Of a stretch of 64,000 nucleotides of DNA, positions 44,840-54,351 are shown one piece after another. The stretch comes from Desulfurellales bacterium (GTDB taxonomy: Bacteria > Campylobacterota_A > Desulfurellia > Desulfurellales > Hippeaceae). Where the stretch lies: assembly GCA_027035575.1 (NCBI GenBank), contig JALVUQ010000024.1, positions 1 through 64,000 of the forward strand, given 5' to 3'. The notes beneath the pieces are model-generated. The model was not told where the DNA came from and searched no databases. It saw only the letters and a program-made list of their open reading frames with translations. How positions within the stretch are numbered: position 1 is the stretch's first letter; every line of letters starts with the position of its first letter. The translations under genes were made by a program, and so were the position numbers.

Positions 44840-45337
44840 TCACCTCAACAAAAGTAGTGCATAAAGATAAAATTTTGCAAATAGCGATTTTTCTTTTAAA
44901 CTCGAACCTTCAAACTCCTTTATAAGTTTTTTTGATATAATGTCTGGGAAGATAACCGCTTGAAGTCTGTTTATCGCATCCGTCAAGCACAAGGCATCGG
45001 ATATATTGCCCTTTATTGACAGCCTGTGTTCTGAAAATGCTTGATATTGAGGCATAAATCCGGCAAAGACCAAAAAAGCCGAACATAAATTGGAGAATTC
45101 TAAAATCAGGTCAAACTCTTTTTGGTTTTTGGCATAAATCAAAACACCGTTTGATTTTTTCATAGACACCCTCAAGTTTGTATTTCTCACGGTCATTAAA
45201 AAGCTGAAGCGCTCAGGCAAATCTTTTATGAGTTTTATAAATTCCGTGTCATTTTTCGATAAAAAAACCATACCCCTTTTAAATACAAACATAAGAAGCG
45301 AAAGGATAAGCTCCTTTTTTATGAATTTAGAGCACAT
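44840..45337 (-). CDS. Hypothetical protein, possibly SCP2-like
   Basis: 165 residues; no family recognised with certainty. The central part (FSFLMTVRNTNLRVSM...KSNGVLIY, then LILEFSNLCSAFLVFAG and LSIKGNISDALCLTDAINRLQA) resembles the SCP2 sterol-carrier fold, which binds lipids or acyl chains, but the match is by eye. ATG 45337 has AAGGA about nine bases upstream. It shares an operon with the iron alcohol dehydrogenase and diverges from the aldehyde dehydrogenase across 79 bases. Confidence 0.55.
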   Translation of the reverse strand: MCSKFIKKELILSLLMFVFKRGMVFLSKNDTEFIKLIKDLPERFSFLMTVRNTNLRVSMKKSNGVLIYAKNQKEFDLILEFSNLCSAFLVFAGFMPQYQAFSEHRLSIKGNISDALCLTDAINRLQAVIFPDIISKKLIKEFEGSSLKEKSLFAKFYLYALLLLR

Positions 45338-45363
45338 AAACGCACTTCCTTATACGGTATTTC

Positions 45364-45392
45364 TTGACAATTGTACGAGAATACACTTAAAT
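45364..45392 (+). promoter_or_regulatory. Putative promoter of the aldehyde dehydrogenase
   Basis: Consensus TTGACA (45364-45369), 17-base spacer, TTAAAT (45387-45392), followed by AAGGAGG and ATG 45417. The palindrome ACAATTGT overlaps the end of the -35 box. Confidence 0.5.
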
Positions 45393-45416
45393 TTCAAGAA
45401 AAAAAGGAGGCGTGTT

Positions 45417-46778
45417 ATGTTTTATATTGAAGAGCTCTTATCCTCACAGAAGGATTTTTTTAGAAGCGGCGCCACGCAGGGGTATGATTTCAGATTAAAG
45501 GCTCTTAAAAGACTGAAAAAGTGCATAAAAAAGAATGAAAAAGCCATATACAACGCGTTAAAGCTGGATTTAAACAAACCGAAATTTGAGTCGTTTGTCG
45601 GAGAGGTAGGTTTTGTTATAAAGGAGATTGAATTTGTCATAGACAATTTAAAGACGTGGATGAAACCTAAAAGGGTGCTGACCGATATTGTGAATATGCC
45701 TGCAAAGAGCTTTATTTACAGTCAACCGTATGGCACAGTTTTAATAATAAGCCCCTGGAACTATCCTTTTCATTTGTCAATAATGCCACTTATAGGCGCA
45801 ATCTCAGCCGGTAATACCGCTGTTTTGAAACCGTCGGAATTTGCTGAAAATACGGCGGTTTTGATTGATAATATTATTTCGGAGTGCTTTGATGAAGAAT
45901 ACATTGCCGTTGTAAACGGCGGTAGAGATGTAGCAGAAGAGCTCCTTGAACATAGGTTTGATAAAATATTTTATACCGGAAATTCAACTGTGGGACGGGT
46001 GGTTATGCAAAAAGCCGCAAAATATTTAACGCCGGTTTGTCTGGAGTTGGGCGGCAAAACGCCTGCGATAGTGTTGAAGGATGCAAACATAAAGATGGCT
46101 GCAAAGCGTATAGTGTGGGGTAAATTCTTTAATGCGGGACAGACTTGTGTTGCCGTTGACTATCTTGCCGTGGAAGAGGCTGTTTACGATACGTTTATTG
46201 ATGTGTTGAGAAATGAAGTAAAAAAATATGTTTCTATGAAAAATTTTGAGGAAAATTATTCGAAAATAATTAACGCAAGACATTTTGAAAGGATACTTTC
46301 TTTGATAGATAAGAACAAAATTATTTTTGGCGGTGAGTATTCAAAAGAGAGATTGACTATATATCCGACTGTTGTTGTTGCAAATCCCGATGATAAGATT
46401 ATGGAGGATGAAATTTTCGGCCCTGTTTTGCCCGTGTTACGCTTTAGAGATTATGAAAGCATAAGAAAATTCGTTGTTTCAAAAGAAAAACCGCTTGCTT
46501 TGTATCTTTTTACGCAAGATAGAGATATGAAAAGGAAGGTATTGAGCCAAATACAATCGGGCGGAGTTACGATTAACGATACTTTGGTGCATCTGTCGAG
46601 CAACTATCTGCCGTTTGGAGGCATAGGAGAAAGCGGAATGGGCTCATATCACGGGATTTACTCCTTTAACGAATTCAGTCAGAAAAGGGCGGTGATGGAG
46701 CGCTCTACAAAAATAGACATTCCGCTTCGGTATCCGCCGTATAAGGGAAAACTTCCCATTGTCAAGCGTTTTTTCTAA
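45417..46778 (+). CDS. Aldehyde dehydrogenase (ALDH3-like)
   Basis: NAD(P)-dependent oxidation of aldehydes to acids. The catalytic Cys is in FNAGQTCVAVDY, the general-base Glu in LELGGKTPAIV, and SPWNYPFHLS and FTGNSTVGR bind the cofactor. The 453 residues without the N-terminal arm of other ALDHs, and the C-terminal FPPYKGK-like RYPPYKGKL, point to the ALDH3 (fatty aldehyde) type. The start is ATG 45417 behind AAGGAGG; the longer open frame upstream crosses the promoter. Together with the neighbouring alcohol dehydrogenase it could oxidise fatty alcohols; that is inference. Confidence 0.92.
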   Translation: MFYIEELLSSQKDFFRSGATQGYDFRLKALKRLKKCIKKNEKAIYNALKLDLNKPKFESFVGEVGFVIKEIEFVIDNLKTWMKPKRVLTDIVNMPAKSFIYSQPYGTVLIISPWNYPFHLSIMPLIGAISAGNTAVLKPSEFAENTAVLIDNIISECFDEEYIAVVNGGRDVAEELLEHRFDKIFYTGNSTVGRVVMQKAAKYLTPVCLELGGKTPAIVLKDANIKMAAKRIVWGKFFNAGQTCVAVDYLAVEEAVYDTFIDVLRNEVKKYVSMKNFEENYSKIINARHFERILSLIDKNKIIFGGEYSKERLTIYPTVVVANPDDKIMEDEIFGPVLPVLRFRDYESIRKFVVSKEKPLALYLFTQDRDMKRKVLSQIQSGGVTINDTLVHLSSNYLPFGGIGESGMGSYHGIYSFNEFSQKRAVMERSTKIDIPLRYPPYKGKLPIVKRFF

Positions 46779-46808
46779 ATATTTAAGTAATAGGTACCGC
46801 CCGAAAAA

Positions 46809-47594
46809 TTACTTTTTAACGTTGCTCAAAAATCTGTTTTTAACCGTGTCGTAATCAAAGAGATTTGCGTTAAATCGGGCAGCAAATCTCAAAGACTCTT
46901 CCGTTGAGTGGGTTAGCCCGTAATTCAGAGCCGTTTTTGTGCCCAAGACAGCCTCTTTGGGTTTTGATACGATTTCTCTTGCTATCTCAAAAGCTCCGTT
47001 AAGCATCTCGTCTTTGTTTTTGTAAATTTCGTTTACAAGACCTATAGACAAAGCTTTTTTTGCATCTATCTTCATAGATGTGTATGCAAGAAGTCTCACA
47101 TTGCCCTCTCCTATAATTCTCGGTAGTCTTTGGATGGAGCCCAAATCGGCAACAACACCTATCTGCGTTTCCAATATGGAAAAAACGGCATCTTGAGAGG
47201 CTACCCTCATATCGCAGGTTGATGCCAAGTCAAGCCCGCCTCCTACGCAGTATCCGTGAACTGCTGCGATGTATATCTTTTTGGAGTTTTCTATTGAGCT
47301 TATGCTGTCCTGCATAAATATAACGTTCTCGTTTAAGAACTCTTCGTCGGTTTTACCCTGTTTGTTGTTTTTGAAATTTTGCAAAAAGTCGTAAAAATCC
47401 AGTCCTGAAGAAAACGCTTTTCCTTCGCCTTTTATTATTACAACAACAACATCGTCGTTATCATCCATCTCTTTTGTGGCAGATAAGAGCTCCGCAAAAA
47501 ATTTCTGTGACATAGCGTTTAGTTTATCGGGTCTGTTAAACGTAATGATGCCTATCTTATCCTTGTAACTTAATTTCAGCGTTTCATACTCCAT
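46809..47594 (-). CDS. Enoyl-CoA hydratase/isomerase family, ECH1-like dienoyl-CoA isomerase
   Basis: Crotonase-fold protein of 261 residues. The oxyanion-hole segments are AFSSGLDFYDF and GYCVGGGLDLAS. Unlike hydratases it has Asp where the first catalytic Glu would be (GGGLDL), keeps a Glu (LETQIG) and adds Asp in VVADLGSIQRLPRIIG; this trio matches delta3,5-delta2,4-dienoyl-CoA isomerase (ECH1), which reshapes double bonds so that unsaturated fatty acids can be oxidised. Start overlaps the Nudix gene by 11 bases. Confidence 0.83.
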   Translation of the reverse strand: MEYETLKLSYKDKIGIITFNRPDKLNAMSQKFFAELLSATKEMDDNDDVVVVIIKGEGKAFSSGLDFYDFLQNFKNNKQGKTDEEFLNENVIFMQDSISSIENSKKIYIAAVHGYCVGGGLDLASTCDMRVASQDAVFSILETQIGVVADLGSIQRLPRIIGEGNVRLLAYTSMKIDAKKALSIGLVNEIYKNKDEMLNGAFEIAREIVSKPKEAVLGTKTALNYGLTHSTEESLRFAARFNANLFDYDTVKNRFLSNVKK

Positions 47595-48162
47595 TTTTTC
47601 CTCCGAAATCCATAGCCTTTTTTATTTTTTTTATCAGCATATCGGTTATTCTCGCTGTGGCGCCCCAAACCGTCTCGTTGTTGTATTCTATTATCAACGT
47701 GGTATAAATACCGTTTTTATATGTGTATGGGCGTTGTTCGAACGGGTGAATTTTAATCAGATAATCAAGCGGTATATCGAACAAATTTTCTACCTCCTGC
47801 TTGTTGATATTAAAATTGCCGCTTTTAAGAACTCCGACAAACGGATAAACAGCAAAATCGGAACGCAGTGTAACGGTTGCATCCAGAGCACCCAAGATTT
47901 CTATTTCACTCATATTGATGCCGATTTCTTCTTCCGTTTCTCTCAAAGCGGCGTACTCTATGCTTATGTCTGTCGGTTCTATGGAGCCGCCGGGGAAAGA
48001 TATCTGACCGCCGTGCAGAGAGCCGTTATCAACCCTTTTTTCGTATAAAAGACTGAAATTATCGCCCTTTTTTATAAGCGGCAGCACAACGGCAGCCTGC
48101 TTTTCTTTTTCTTTAATTATTTTAATATCTTTGTTGAGAACGGATTTTAGTTTCTCTATCAT
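47584..48162 (-). CDS. Nudix hydrolase, CoA pyrophosphatase-like
   Basis: 192 residues. The Nudix box is GGSIEPTD...AALRETEEEIGI, preceded by LHGGQISFPGG, the CoA-diphosphatase (NudL/UPF0035) signature. Such enzymes cut CoA or acyl-CoA to phosphopantetheine derivatives and adenosine 3',5'-bisphosphate. Pairing with an isomerase of acyl-CoA metabolism suits a CoA-directed role. It lies 47 bases from the convergent-side terminator of the EMO operon, on the same strand. Confidence 0.87.
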   Translation of the reverse strand: MIEKLKSVLNKDIKIIKEKEKQAAVVLPLIKKGDNFSLLYEKRVDNGSLHGGQISFPGGSIEPTDISIEYAALRETEEEIGINMSEIEILGALDATVTLRSDFAVYPFVGVLKSGNFNINKQEVENLFDIPLDYLIKIHPFEQRPYTYKNGIYTTLIIEYNNETVWGATARITDMLIKKIKKAMDFGGKNGV

Positions 48163-48183
48163 CTTTTAATTTCTCAAGAGAGT

Positions 48184-48211
48184 AAAAAAGGGGAGCCTAA
48201 AGCCCCCTTTT
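48184..48211 (-). terminator. Rho-independent terminator of the thl-to-EMO operon
   Basis: On the minus strand AAAAGGGG, a GC-containing loop, CCCCTTTTTT: a strong stem followed by T residues, overlapping the stop codon of the EMO-like gene. Confidence 0.75.
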
Positions 48212-50231
48212 AATTTTCAAGCTCTTTTTCAACAATTTGAGCTATATCTTCAACCTGTATGTTATCGTAAGACAAATCCTTGACGCCGTCGTCCAGCATA
48301 ATCATACAAAACGGACAGGCGGTTGCTATAACATCCGGGTCTGTTTGAGCAAGTTCTTTGGTTCTGACCTTGTTTATCCTTTCTCCTTCTTCCTCAACCC
48401 ACATCATACCGCCGCCGGCTCCGCAGCAAAAGCTCTTTTGACGAGAATTTTCTGTTTCCACGAGGTTTGCACCGGCTTTTTTAAGTATGCTTCTCGGGTC
48501 GTCGTATATTCCGCTGTGTCTTCCGAGATAACAGGAATCGTGAAACACAACCTTGTTGTTAAAATCGCTCTTAACATTTAGACGCCCCGAATCGATAAGC
48601 TCTTTTATGAATTGAGTGTGGTGAACAACCTCAAAAAAATCACCGCCGAGTTTAGGATATTCGTTTTTAAGCGTATAATATCCGTGAGGGCAGGTTACAA
48701 CTATCTTTTTTATGTTGTGAGCCTTAAATGTTTCTATGTTTTCCATTGCCAGGTTATAAAACAGATACTCATTTCCGAGCCTCCTGGCACTGTCTCCGCA
48801 GCACTTCTCTTGTTTGCCGAGAATGGCATAATTTACTTTTGCTTTGTTCAATATCTTTGCAAAAGACCTCGCTATTGCTTTTCCTCTGTCGTCGAAGGCT
48901 CCCGCACACCCGACAAAGTATAAAATTTCAGGCTCGGGTTCATCCTCAATTGTTTTAACATCCAAATCTTTTGCCCAATCTGCTCTGTAATCCCTGTTTA
49001 TTCCCCAAGGATTGGCGTTTATCTCCATATTGTTGAAAGCTTCCATAAGTTTTTCAGGAAATCGCCCCTCGGTCATAACGAGGTATCTTTTCATATCTAT
49101 CATATTTCTGATGTGCTCGTTGCTAACAGGGCAGACAGCTTGACAGGCTCCGCAGGTTGTACATTGGAAAAGAGCTTTTTCGGGAATGCTTGCCTGGTAT
49201 TCAACGTAGGTTTTTTCAGGCAGCTCAAGTTCGTAGTCTTTAAACAGAGGAACCCTTTTTTCGTCGCTGTCTTCCTCTTTTCCGAGAACGATGTTGGCAT
49301 TTTCAAGGATATTGTCTTTTGCTGCCAGTATGACCTCTTTGGGAACCAGCAGTTTACCCGTATTTGCAGCAGGGCACAGACTTGAGCACCTTCCGCACTC
49401 CGTACAGGCATATCCGTCAAATACCTGTTTCCAGGTCAGTTCTTCAACCTTTCCTACGCCGTAGGATTCGAGTGACTCATCTTCAAAATCTATCTGTCTC
49501 AAATTTATGGATTCGTCAAGGTTAACAAAATAGTTGTTCGGAATGCCCGCAAGTATATGCAGATGTTTCGAGTGGGGTATGAAATCCAGAAATGCCAACA
49601 GCGAAATTATATGAATCCAGTAAGCAATTTCATATCCGACAAAAGAATATTTAGGATGAAAAATGTTGTATAGAAATTGAGAAAAAATCATCCAGTTGTC
49701 GGGTTTTCCTTCTTTTGCTATCTCCATCATTCCCATATAAAACAGCGTGAGCATAAGAATGGTGATTAATCCCAAAATAAAATAGGCGGATAAATGATAG
49801 TTCTCTTTCTTCGGATGCCATACGAGCCTTCTAAACAAACTCATACCTACTGCAACAAGGACTATAAATGTAAACAGGTCTTCCAAAAACAGATAAATAT
49901 GATATCCGGTGTATCCCAAAAACGAGAAATCAAAACCCGGTATTAAACCCTTTAAAATCAGCTCTATCTCACCGAAAAGAAGAACAATGAAGCCAAAGAA
50001 TAACATAGAGTGGAAAATTCCGGTGTAGTTAATGTCGGGGTCTTTTATCTTAAAGTGACATAACTGCAAAAGTCCCTTGTCTATTGCGGATTTTATACGC
50101 TCGCCAACCCTGTCGTATCTGTTTTCGGGCTGGAGTTTCTTTAAAAGGGAATAGAGATAGAAAACCCTTTGAAAAAATATGGCAAGGCTGACTATTAAAA
50201 CAACAGCCAAAACAACGGATTGAATGTGCAT
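48210..50231 (-). CDS. Membrane-bound Fe-S oxidoreductase, EtfAB:menaquinone oxidoreductase-like (EMO)
   Basis: 673 residues. N-terminal membrane part of about six helices (residues 5-25, 70-95, 112-133, 147-168, 200-220) similar to cytochrome b-type NarI/HdrE subunits; then two 4Fe-4S clusters (Cys 276, 279, 282, 286 and 357, 360, 363, 367) and two CCG domains (Cys-Cys pairs at 477-478 and 602-603), as in HdrD. This fusion matches the EMO family, shown in syntrophic and related bacteria to pass electrons from ETF to menaquinone. Being in an operon with thiolase, Hbd, Crt and acyl-CoA dehydrogenase, beside etfBA, strongly supports that role. Confidence 0.9.
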   Translation of the reverse strand: MHIQSVVLAVVLIVSLAIFFQRVFYLYSLLKKLQPENRYDRVGERIKSAIDKGLLQLCHFKIKDPDINYTGIFHSMLFFGFIVLLFGEIELILKGLIPGFDFSFLGYTGYHIYLFLEDLFTFIVLVAVGMSLFRRLVWHPKKENYHLSAYFILGLITILMLTLFYMGMMEIAKEGKPDNWMIFSQFLYNIFHPKYSFVGYEIAYWIHIISLLAFLDFIPHSKHLHILAGIPNNYFVNLDESINLRQIDFEDESLESYGVGKVEELTWKQVFDGYACTECGRCSSLCPAANTGKLLVPKEVILAAKDNILENANIVLGKEEDSDEKRVPLFKDYELELPEKTYVEYQASIPEKALFQCTTCGACQAVCPVSNEHIRNMIDMKRYLVMTEGRFPEKLMEAFNNMEINANPWGINRDYRADWAKDLDVKTIEDEPEPEILYFVGCAGAFDDRGKAIARSFAKILNKAKVNYAILGKQEKCCGDSARRLGNEYLFYNLAMENIETFKAHNIKKIVVTCPHGYYTLKNEYPKLGGDFFEVVHHTQFIKELIDSGRLNVKSDFNNKVVFHDSCYLGRHSGIYDDPRSILKKAGANLVETENSRQKSFCCGAGGGMMWVEEEGERINKVRTKELAQTDPDVIATACPFCMIMLDDGVKDLSYDNIQVEDIAQIVEKELEN

Positions 50232-50257
50232 TAAAGCCTTCCCCCTTAGAGATTAAA

Positions 50258-51397
50258 TTATTTTGTAAGCAATTTGCTTATAACTATTCTTTGAACCTCG
50301 TTTGTTCCTTCGTATATCTCGGTTATTTTTGCGTCTCTGTAAAATCTTTCCATTTCGTATTCAGTTATGTAACCGTATCCGCCGTAAACCTGCAAAGCCT
50401 CTTTTGTGACGTATGTGGCAGCCTCTGAAGCCACGGCTTTTGCTACGGAAGATTCCATTATAAACGGCCTTTTTGCATCCTTTAACCAAGCAGCCTGGTA
50501 TGTGACCCATTTTGCCTGGTCTATTTTCATCTTCATATCGGCAAGTTTAAATTGAACGGCTTGGAAAGCGCTTATCGGCTTACCGAACTGCTTTCTTTCT
50601 TTGGAGTACTCAACGGCTCTTTCAAAGGCTCCCTCTGCTATTCCCAAAGCCTGAGATGCGATTCCGACCCTTCCGCCATCAAGCGTATCCATAGCTATTT
50701 TAAAACCCTCACCCTCTTTGCCGAGGAGGTTTTCTTTCGGAATTTTAACATTGTCAAGGGCAAATGCGGATGTGTATGTTCCCCTTATTCCCATTTTGTC
50801 CTCATTTCTCAAAAGCTCTATACCTTCGGAGTCAAGCTCTAAAATAAAGGCACAAATCCCTTTATGTCTTAGAGATTTGTCTTTTGTTGCAAACAGTATT
50901 CCTATATCCCTAAATCCGCCGTTTGTGACAAAAATTTTGTTTCCGTTTGCCACGTAGCAGTCGTCTTTTTCTTCAATGGTTGTTTGAACGTTTGCCGCAT
51001 CACTTCCTGCATCTGGTTCCGTTAAGAGAATGCAGCCGATTTTCTCTCCGCTGCATAAGGGCGGCAGGTATTTCTTTTTCTGCTCTTCGCTTCCGAACTG
51101 TAGGATAGGGTTCACAGCAAGAGATGTATGAGCGGAAATCAGAACACCGGTTGATGCACATACCTTTGAAATCTCCTCAACAACGAGAGCATATGACACA
51201 AAACTCAAACCTGCTCCGCCGTACTCCTCCGGTACATAAACACCGAAAAACCCGAGTTCACCCATTTTTTTGAGTATTTCATCCGGTATCTTATGGTTTT
51301 TATCTATTTCTGCGGCTATCGGTTTTAGCTCCTTTTGAGCAAAATCCCTTGCGGTGTCTCTAACCAGTTTTTCCTCATCCGTTAAGTCAAAATTCAT
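50258..51397 (-). CDS. bcd: Short-chain (butyryl-CoA type) acyl-CoA dehydrogenase
   Basis: FAD enzyme that oxidises short acyl-CoA and gives electrons to ETF. N-terminal MNFDLTDEEKLVRDTARDFA, the FAD loop LTEPDAGSDA, and the catalytic Glu in the canonical place (EIYEGTNEVQR) with the GGYGYITEYEMERFYRDAK block show it. About 379 residues. I take ATG 51397 after GGAGG; the open frame starts four codons upstream. It is fourth in the thl-hbd-crt-bcd-EMO run. The exact chain length of substrate is inferred from the operon. Confidence 0.93.
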   Translation of the reverse strand: MNFDLTDEEKLVRDTARDFAQKELKPIAAEIDKNHKIPDEILKKMGELGFFGVYVPEEYGGAGLSFVSYALVVEEISKVCASTGVLISAHTSLAVNPILQFGSEEQKKKYLPPLCSGEKIGCILLTEPDAGSDAANVQTTIEEKDDCYVANGNKIFVTNGGFRDIGILFATKDKSLRHKGICAFILELDSEGIELLRNEDKMGIRGTYTSAFALDNVKIPKENLLGKEGEGFKIAMDTLDGGRVGIASQALGIAEGAFERAVEYSKERKQFGKPISAFQAVQFKLADMKMKIDQAKWVTYQAAWLKDAKRPFIMESSVAKAVASEAATYVTKEALQVYGGYGYITEYEMERFYRDAKITEIYEGTNEVQRIVISKLLTK

Positions 51398-51411
51398 AAT
51401 ATCCTCCAAAA

Positions 51412-52191
51412 CTACTTATTTTTAAATTCGGGTTTTCTTTTTTCGATAAATGCCGAAAGCCCTTCTTTTGCATCCTTTGTTGCAAATAAAACGCCAAACA
51501 GCGTGCCTTCGTATTTATATGCCTCATCGGGTGTCAGATTATATCCGTTGTTTATGGCTTTTTTTGCCATTGCAACACCTATAGGTCCGTTATTTGCAAT
51601 CTTGGCGGCTGTTTTTTGAGCAAGTGCCAACAGCTCTTCCTTATTTTCTTTAACATCCACCACAACGCCGACAGATTTTGCATAATCTGCGTCAATCATA
51701 CTGCCTGTGAATATGAGTTGTCTCGCTATGTTTTTGCCGGTTATCCTTGCAAGCGTCTGGGTTCCGCCAAAACCGGGCATTATACCGAGAGTTACCTCCG
51801 GGAAGCCGAACTTAGCGTTTTTTGAGGCATATATAAAATCGCAAGCCAAAGCCATCTCAAAACCGCCGCCGAGAGCATATCCGTTAACGGCAGCTATATA
51901 AACCTTTTTTGAATCCGATATGGCTTGCAGGATTTTGTGCCCCTTTCTCGAAAACTCATACGCTTCAATTGAATTTAAGTTTTTCATAAACTCGATGTCT
52001 GCACCGGCGATAAACGCCTTGTCGCCTGCTCCCGTTACGATAACGCATCTGATATCATTGTTTTCTTCAATAGAGGCTATTGCTTCGTCAAACTCTTTAA
52101 TGGTTTCCAAATCCAAGGCATTAAGTTTGTCGGGTCTGTTTATTGTCAAGGTTGTTATGTTACCTTCTGTTTCAAGCAGCAAATTTTTCAT
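51412..52191 (-). CDS. crt: Enoyl-CoA hydratase (crotonase, short-chain)
   Basis: Adds water to 2-enoyl-CoA. 259 residues with oxyanion-hole segments AFIAGADIEF and GYALGGGFEMALACD, and both catalytic glutamates (GGGFE and FGFPEVTLGIMPGFGGTQ). It lies 14 bases upstream of bcd and nine bases after hbd, as in clostridial and related short-chain operons. Confidence 0.94.
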   Translation of the reverse strand: MKNLLLETEGNITTLTINRPDKLNALDLETIKEFDEAIASIEENNDIRCVIVTGAGDKAFIAGADIEFMKNLNSIEAYEFSRKGHKILQAISDSKKVYIAAVNGYALGGGFEMALACDFIYASKNAKFGFPEVTLGIMPGFGGTQTLARITGKNIARQLIFTGSMIDADYAKSVGVVVDVKENKEELLALAQKTAAKIANNGPIGVAMAKKAINNGYNLTPDEAYKYEGTLFGVLFATKDAKEGLSAFIEKRKPEFKNK

Positions 52192-52200
52192 ATCGACCTC

Positions 52201-53049
52201 CTATTTGTAGTCGTAAAAACCTTTGCCGGTTTTTCTTCCGAGATACCCGGCTTCAACCATTTTAACAAGCAGCGGAGCAGGTCTGTATTTTGAGTCTTTA
52301 AAATTTTCATAAAGAACGTTTTGCACCGCAAGCACCGTATCAAGCCCGATAAAATCAGCCAAAGTCAGTGGTCCCATAGGTTGATTCGTGCCGAGCTTCA
52401 TAGCTTTGTCAATATCCTCAACGGACGCTATACCCTCATAAAGAACATATATTGCCTCGTTAATCATCGGTATCAATATGCGGTTTACGATAAACCCGGC
52501 ATAATCTTTTGACAAAACGGGTTTTTTATCGAGGGATTTTGCAAGCTCTATGGCTGTCTCGTATGTTTCGTCACTTGTTGTAAGCCCTTTTATCATCTCA
52601 ACAAGCTCCATAACCGGAACAGGGTTCATAAAATGCATACCAAGCACTTTGTCCGGTCTTTTTGTTGAAATAGCTATTTTCGTTATTGAGATAGACGATG
52701 TGTTGGATGCTAAGATGGCATCGGGTTTAACAATTGAGTCGAGTTTTTTAAACAGCTCCAGTTTTACGGCTTCGTCTTCCGGTGATGCCTCTACCAAAAA
52801 ATCCACATCTTTAACATCCTCAAGATTTGTTGTAGGTTTTATGTTTGAGAGTGTATTTTTGATGTCCGATTCGTTAATGATACCCTTTTTTGCCTGTCTT
52901 TGCAGGTTTTTTTCTATCGTATTTTTAGCTTTCTCAAGCTGGCTTTCGGATACGTCATACATAGTAACATCAAAATTATGCAAAGCGAAAACGTGGGTTA
53001 TTCCGTTTCCCATCTGCCCCGCACCGACAACCGCAACCTTTTTAATCAT
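52201..53049 (-). CDS. hbd: 3-Hydroxybutyryl-CoA dehydrogenase
   Basis: NAD(P)-dependent oxidation of 3-hydroxyacyl-CoA. The 282 residues are the small stand-alone form: [12 protein letters not shown] at the N-terminus, the acidic end of strand 2 (VTMYDVSE), SNTSSISIT, catalytic [13 protein letters not shown] and [15 protein letters not shown], with a C-terminal [12 protein letters not shown]. Second gene of its operon, 16 bases after thl. Confidence 0.95.
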   Translation of the reverse strand: MIKKVAVVGAGQMGNGITHVFALHNFDVTMYDVSESQLEKAKNTIEKNLQRQAKKGIINESDIKNTLSNIKPTTNLEDVKDVDFLVEASPEDEAVKLELFKKLDSIVKPDAILASNTSSISITKIAISTKRPDKVLGMHFMNPVPVMELVEMIKGLTTSDETYETAIELAKSLDKKPVLSKDYAGFIVNRILIPMINEAIYVLYEGIASVEDIDKAMKLGTNQPMGPLTLADFIGLDTVLAVQNVLYENFKDSKYRPAPLLVKMVEAGYLGRKTGKGFYDYK

Positions 53050-53065
53050 CGATTTGCCTCCTTAT

Positions 53066-54235
53066 TTAAACCTTTTCAAATATTACGGCAACGGCTTCAC
53101 CGCCACCTATACACAGCGTTGCAAGTCCGTATTGAACGTTTTGTCTTTGCATCTGTTTAACTAACGTTGCGGCAAGCCTTCCTCCGCTTGCACCTATCGG
53201 GTGACCTATCGAAACCGCACCGCCGTTAACGTTAACCTTGTTTATATCGAGGCTCAGTTCTTTTACTGCAATCAAAACAACAACGGCAAACGCCTCGTTT
53301 ATCTCAAAAAGACCTATATCGTCTATGGAAAGATTTGCTCTTTCCAAGACTCTTTTAATTGCGCCGACGGGTGCTTCGGGGAATAGAGTAGGTTTTGTAG
53401 AGTATGTGGAGTATGCCACAACCCTTGCAAGAGGTTTTAAGTTATGCTTTTTTACAGCGTCTTCGTTAGCCAAAAGTCCTATTGCCGCACCGTCTGAAAT
53501 GGTTGAGGAGTTTGCAGCCGTAACCGTTCCCTCTTTATCGAAAGCTCCTCTTAATTGAGGTATTTTATCAAATTTCACTTTAAACGGGTCTTCGTCTTTA
53601 TCGATTATTATTTCACCCTTTTTTTGCTTAATTGTCAGAGGGACAATTTCGTCTTTGAAAATCTTTTCCTGAGCGTTTTGAGCAAGTTTGTAAGAACGAA
53701 CTGCAAAATCGTCTTGCTCCTGCCTTGTTATGTTGTGTTTTTTTGCGATATTTTCGGTTATTAACCCCATATGTATGTTGTCGTAGGGGTCCCACAGCCC
53801 GTCATAGACCATTCCGTCGGTTACCGAGCCGTTTCCCATTCTGTAGCCGAATCTTGCTTTTTTGAGGTAGTATGGAATTGAAGACATATTTTCCATACCT
53901 CCGGCAATGACCATATCGGCGTCACCGAGTTTTATCGAACCGACCGCAAGCATCATAGATTTTAACCCGGAACCACAAACCTTATTTATCGTCATAGCCG
54001 GAACACTGACCGGAATGCCTCCGTATATTGCAGCCTGTCTTGCGGGAGCTTGACCTTCTCCTGCGGTAACAACGTTTCCTATTATAACCTCATCAACATC
54101 TTCACCTTTTAAACCTGTTTTATCAAGCAGAGCCTTAATAACATAAGCTGCAAGATGAGGTGCGTCTATACCGGATAAAGCTCCGCCGAATGAACCGAAA
54201 GGTGTTCTTAAAGCATCAACCAAAAACACATCCAT
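53066..54235 (-). CDS. thlA: Acetyl-CoA acetyltransferase (thiolase)
   Basis: Cleaves acetoacetyl-CoA to two acetyl-CoA (or condenses). Active-site Cys is in INKVCGSGLKSM, the catalytic His and second Cys are in GHPIGASGGR and CIGGGEAVAV. The 389 residues are the biosynthetic/degradative acetyl-CoA thiolase length; a chain-length preference cannot be fixed. It is first in a minus-strand operon; the 116 bases before it show no promoter I would commit to (TTGGTA-16-TATCTT is a weak candidate on the minus strand). Confidence 0.94.
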   Translation of the reverse strand: MDVFLVDALRTPFGSFGGALSGIDAPHLAAYVIKALLDKTGLKGEDVDEVIIGNVVTAGEGQAPARQAAIYGGIPVSVPAMTINKVCGSGLKSMMLAVGSIKLGDADMVIAGGMENMSSIPYYLKKARFGYRMGNGSVTDGMVYDGLWDPYDNIHMGLITENIAKKHNITRQEQDDFAVRSYKLAQNAQEKIFKDEIVPLTIKQKKGEIIIDKDEDPFKVKFDKIPQLRGAFDKEGTVTAANSSTISDGAAIGLLANEDAVKKHNLKPLARVVAYSTYSTKPTLFPEAPVGAIKRVLERANLSIDDIGLFEINEAFAVVVLIAVKELSLDINKVNVNGGAVSIGHPIGASGGRLAATLVKQMQRQNVQYGLATLCIGGGEAVAVIFEKV

Positions 54236-54351
54236 TTTCTACCTCCGAAAAAAACCGTTTGAAATCAACAAAAAACCCGATTATTTTTCAATATAAATAC
54301 CGCTTTTTAACCAAGATATGACTGCCCATAGATTTACCAAACATAAACAAC

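Noticed and set aside
45228-45416. N-terminal extension of the aldehyde dehydrogenase
   Set aside because: It crosses a good promoter and the oppositely oriented gene; ATG 45417 has AAGGAGG and fits the family start.
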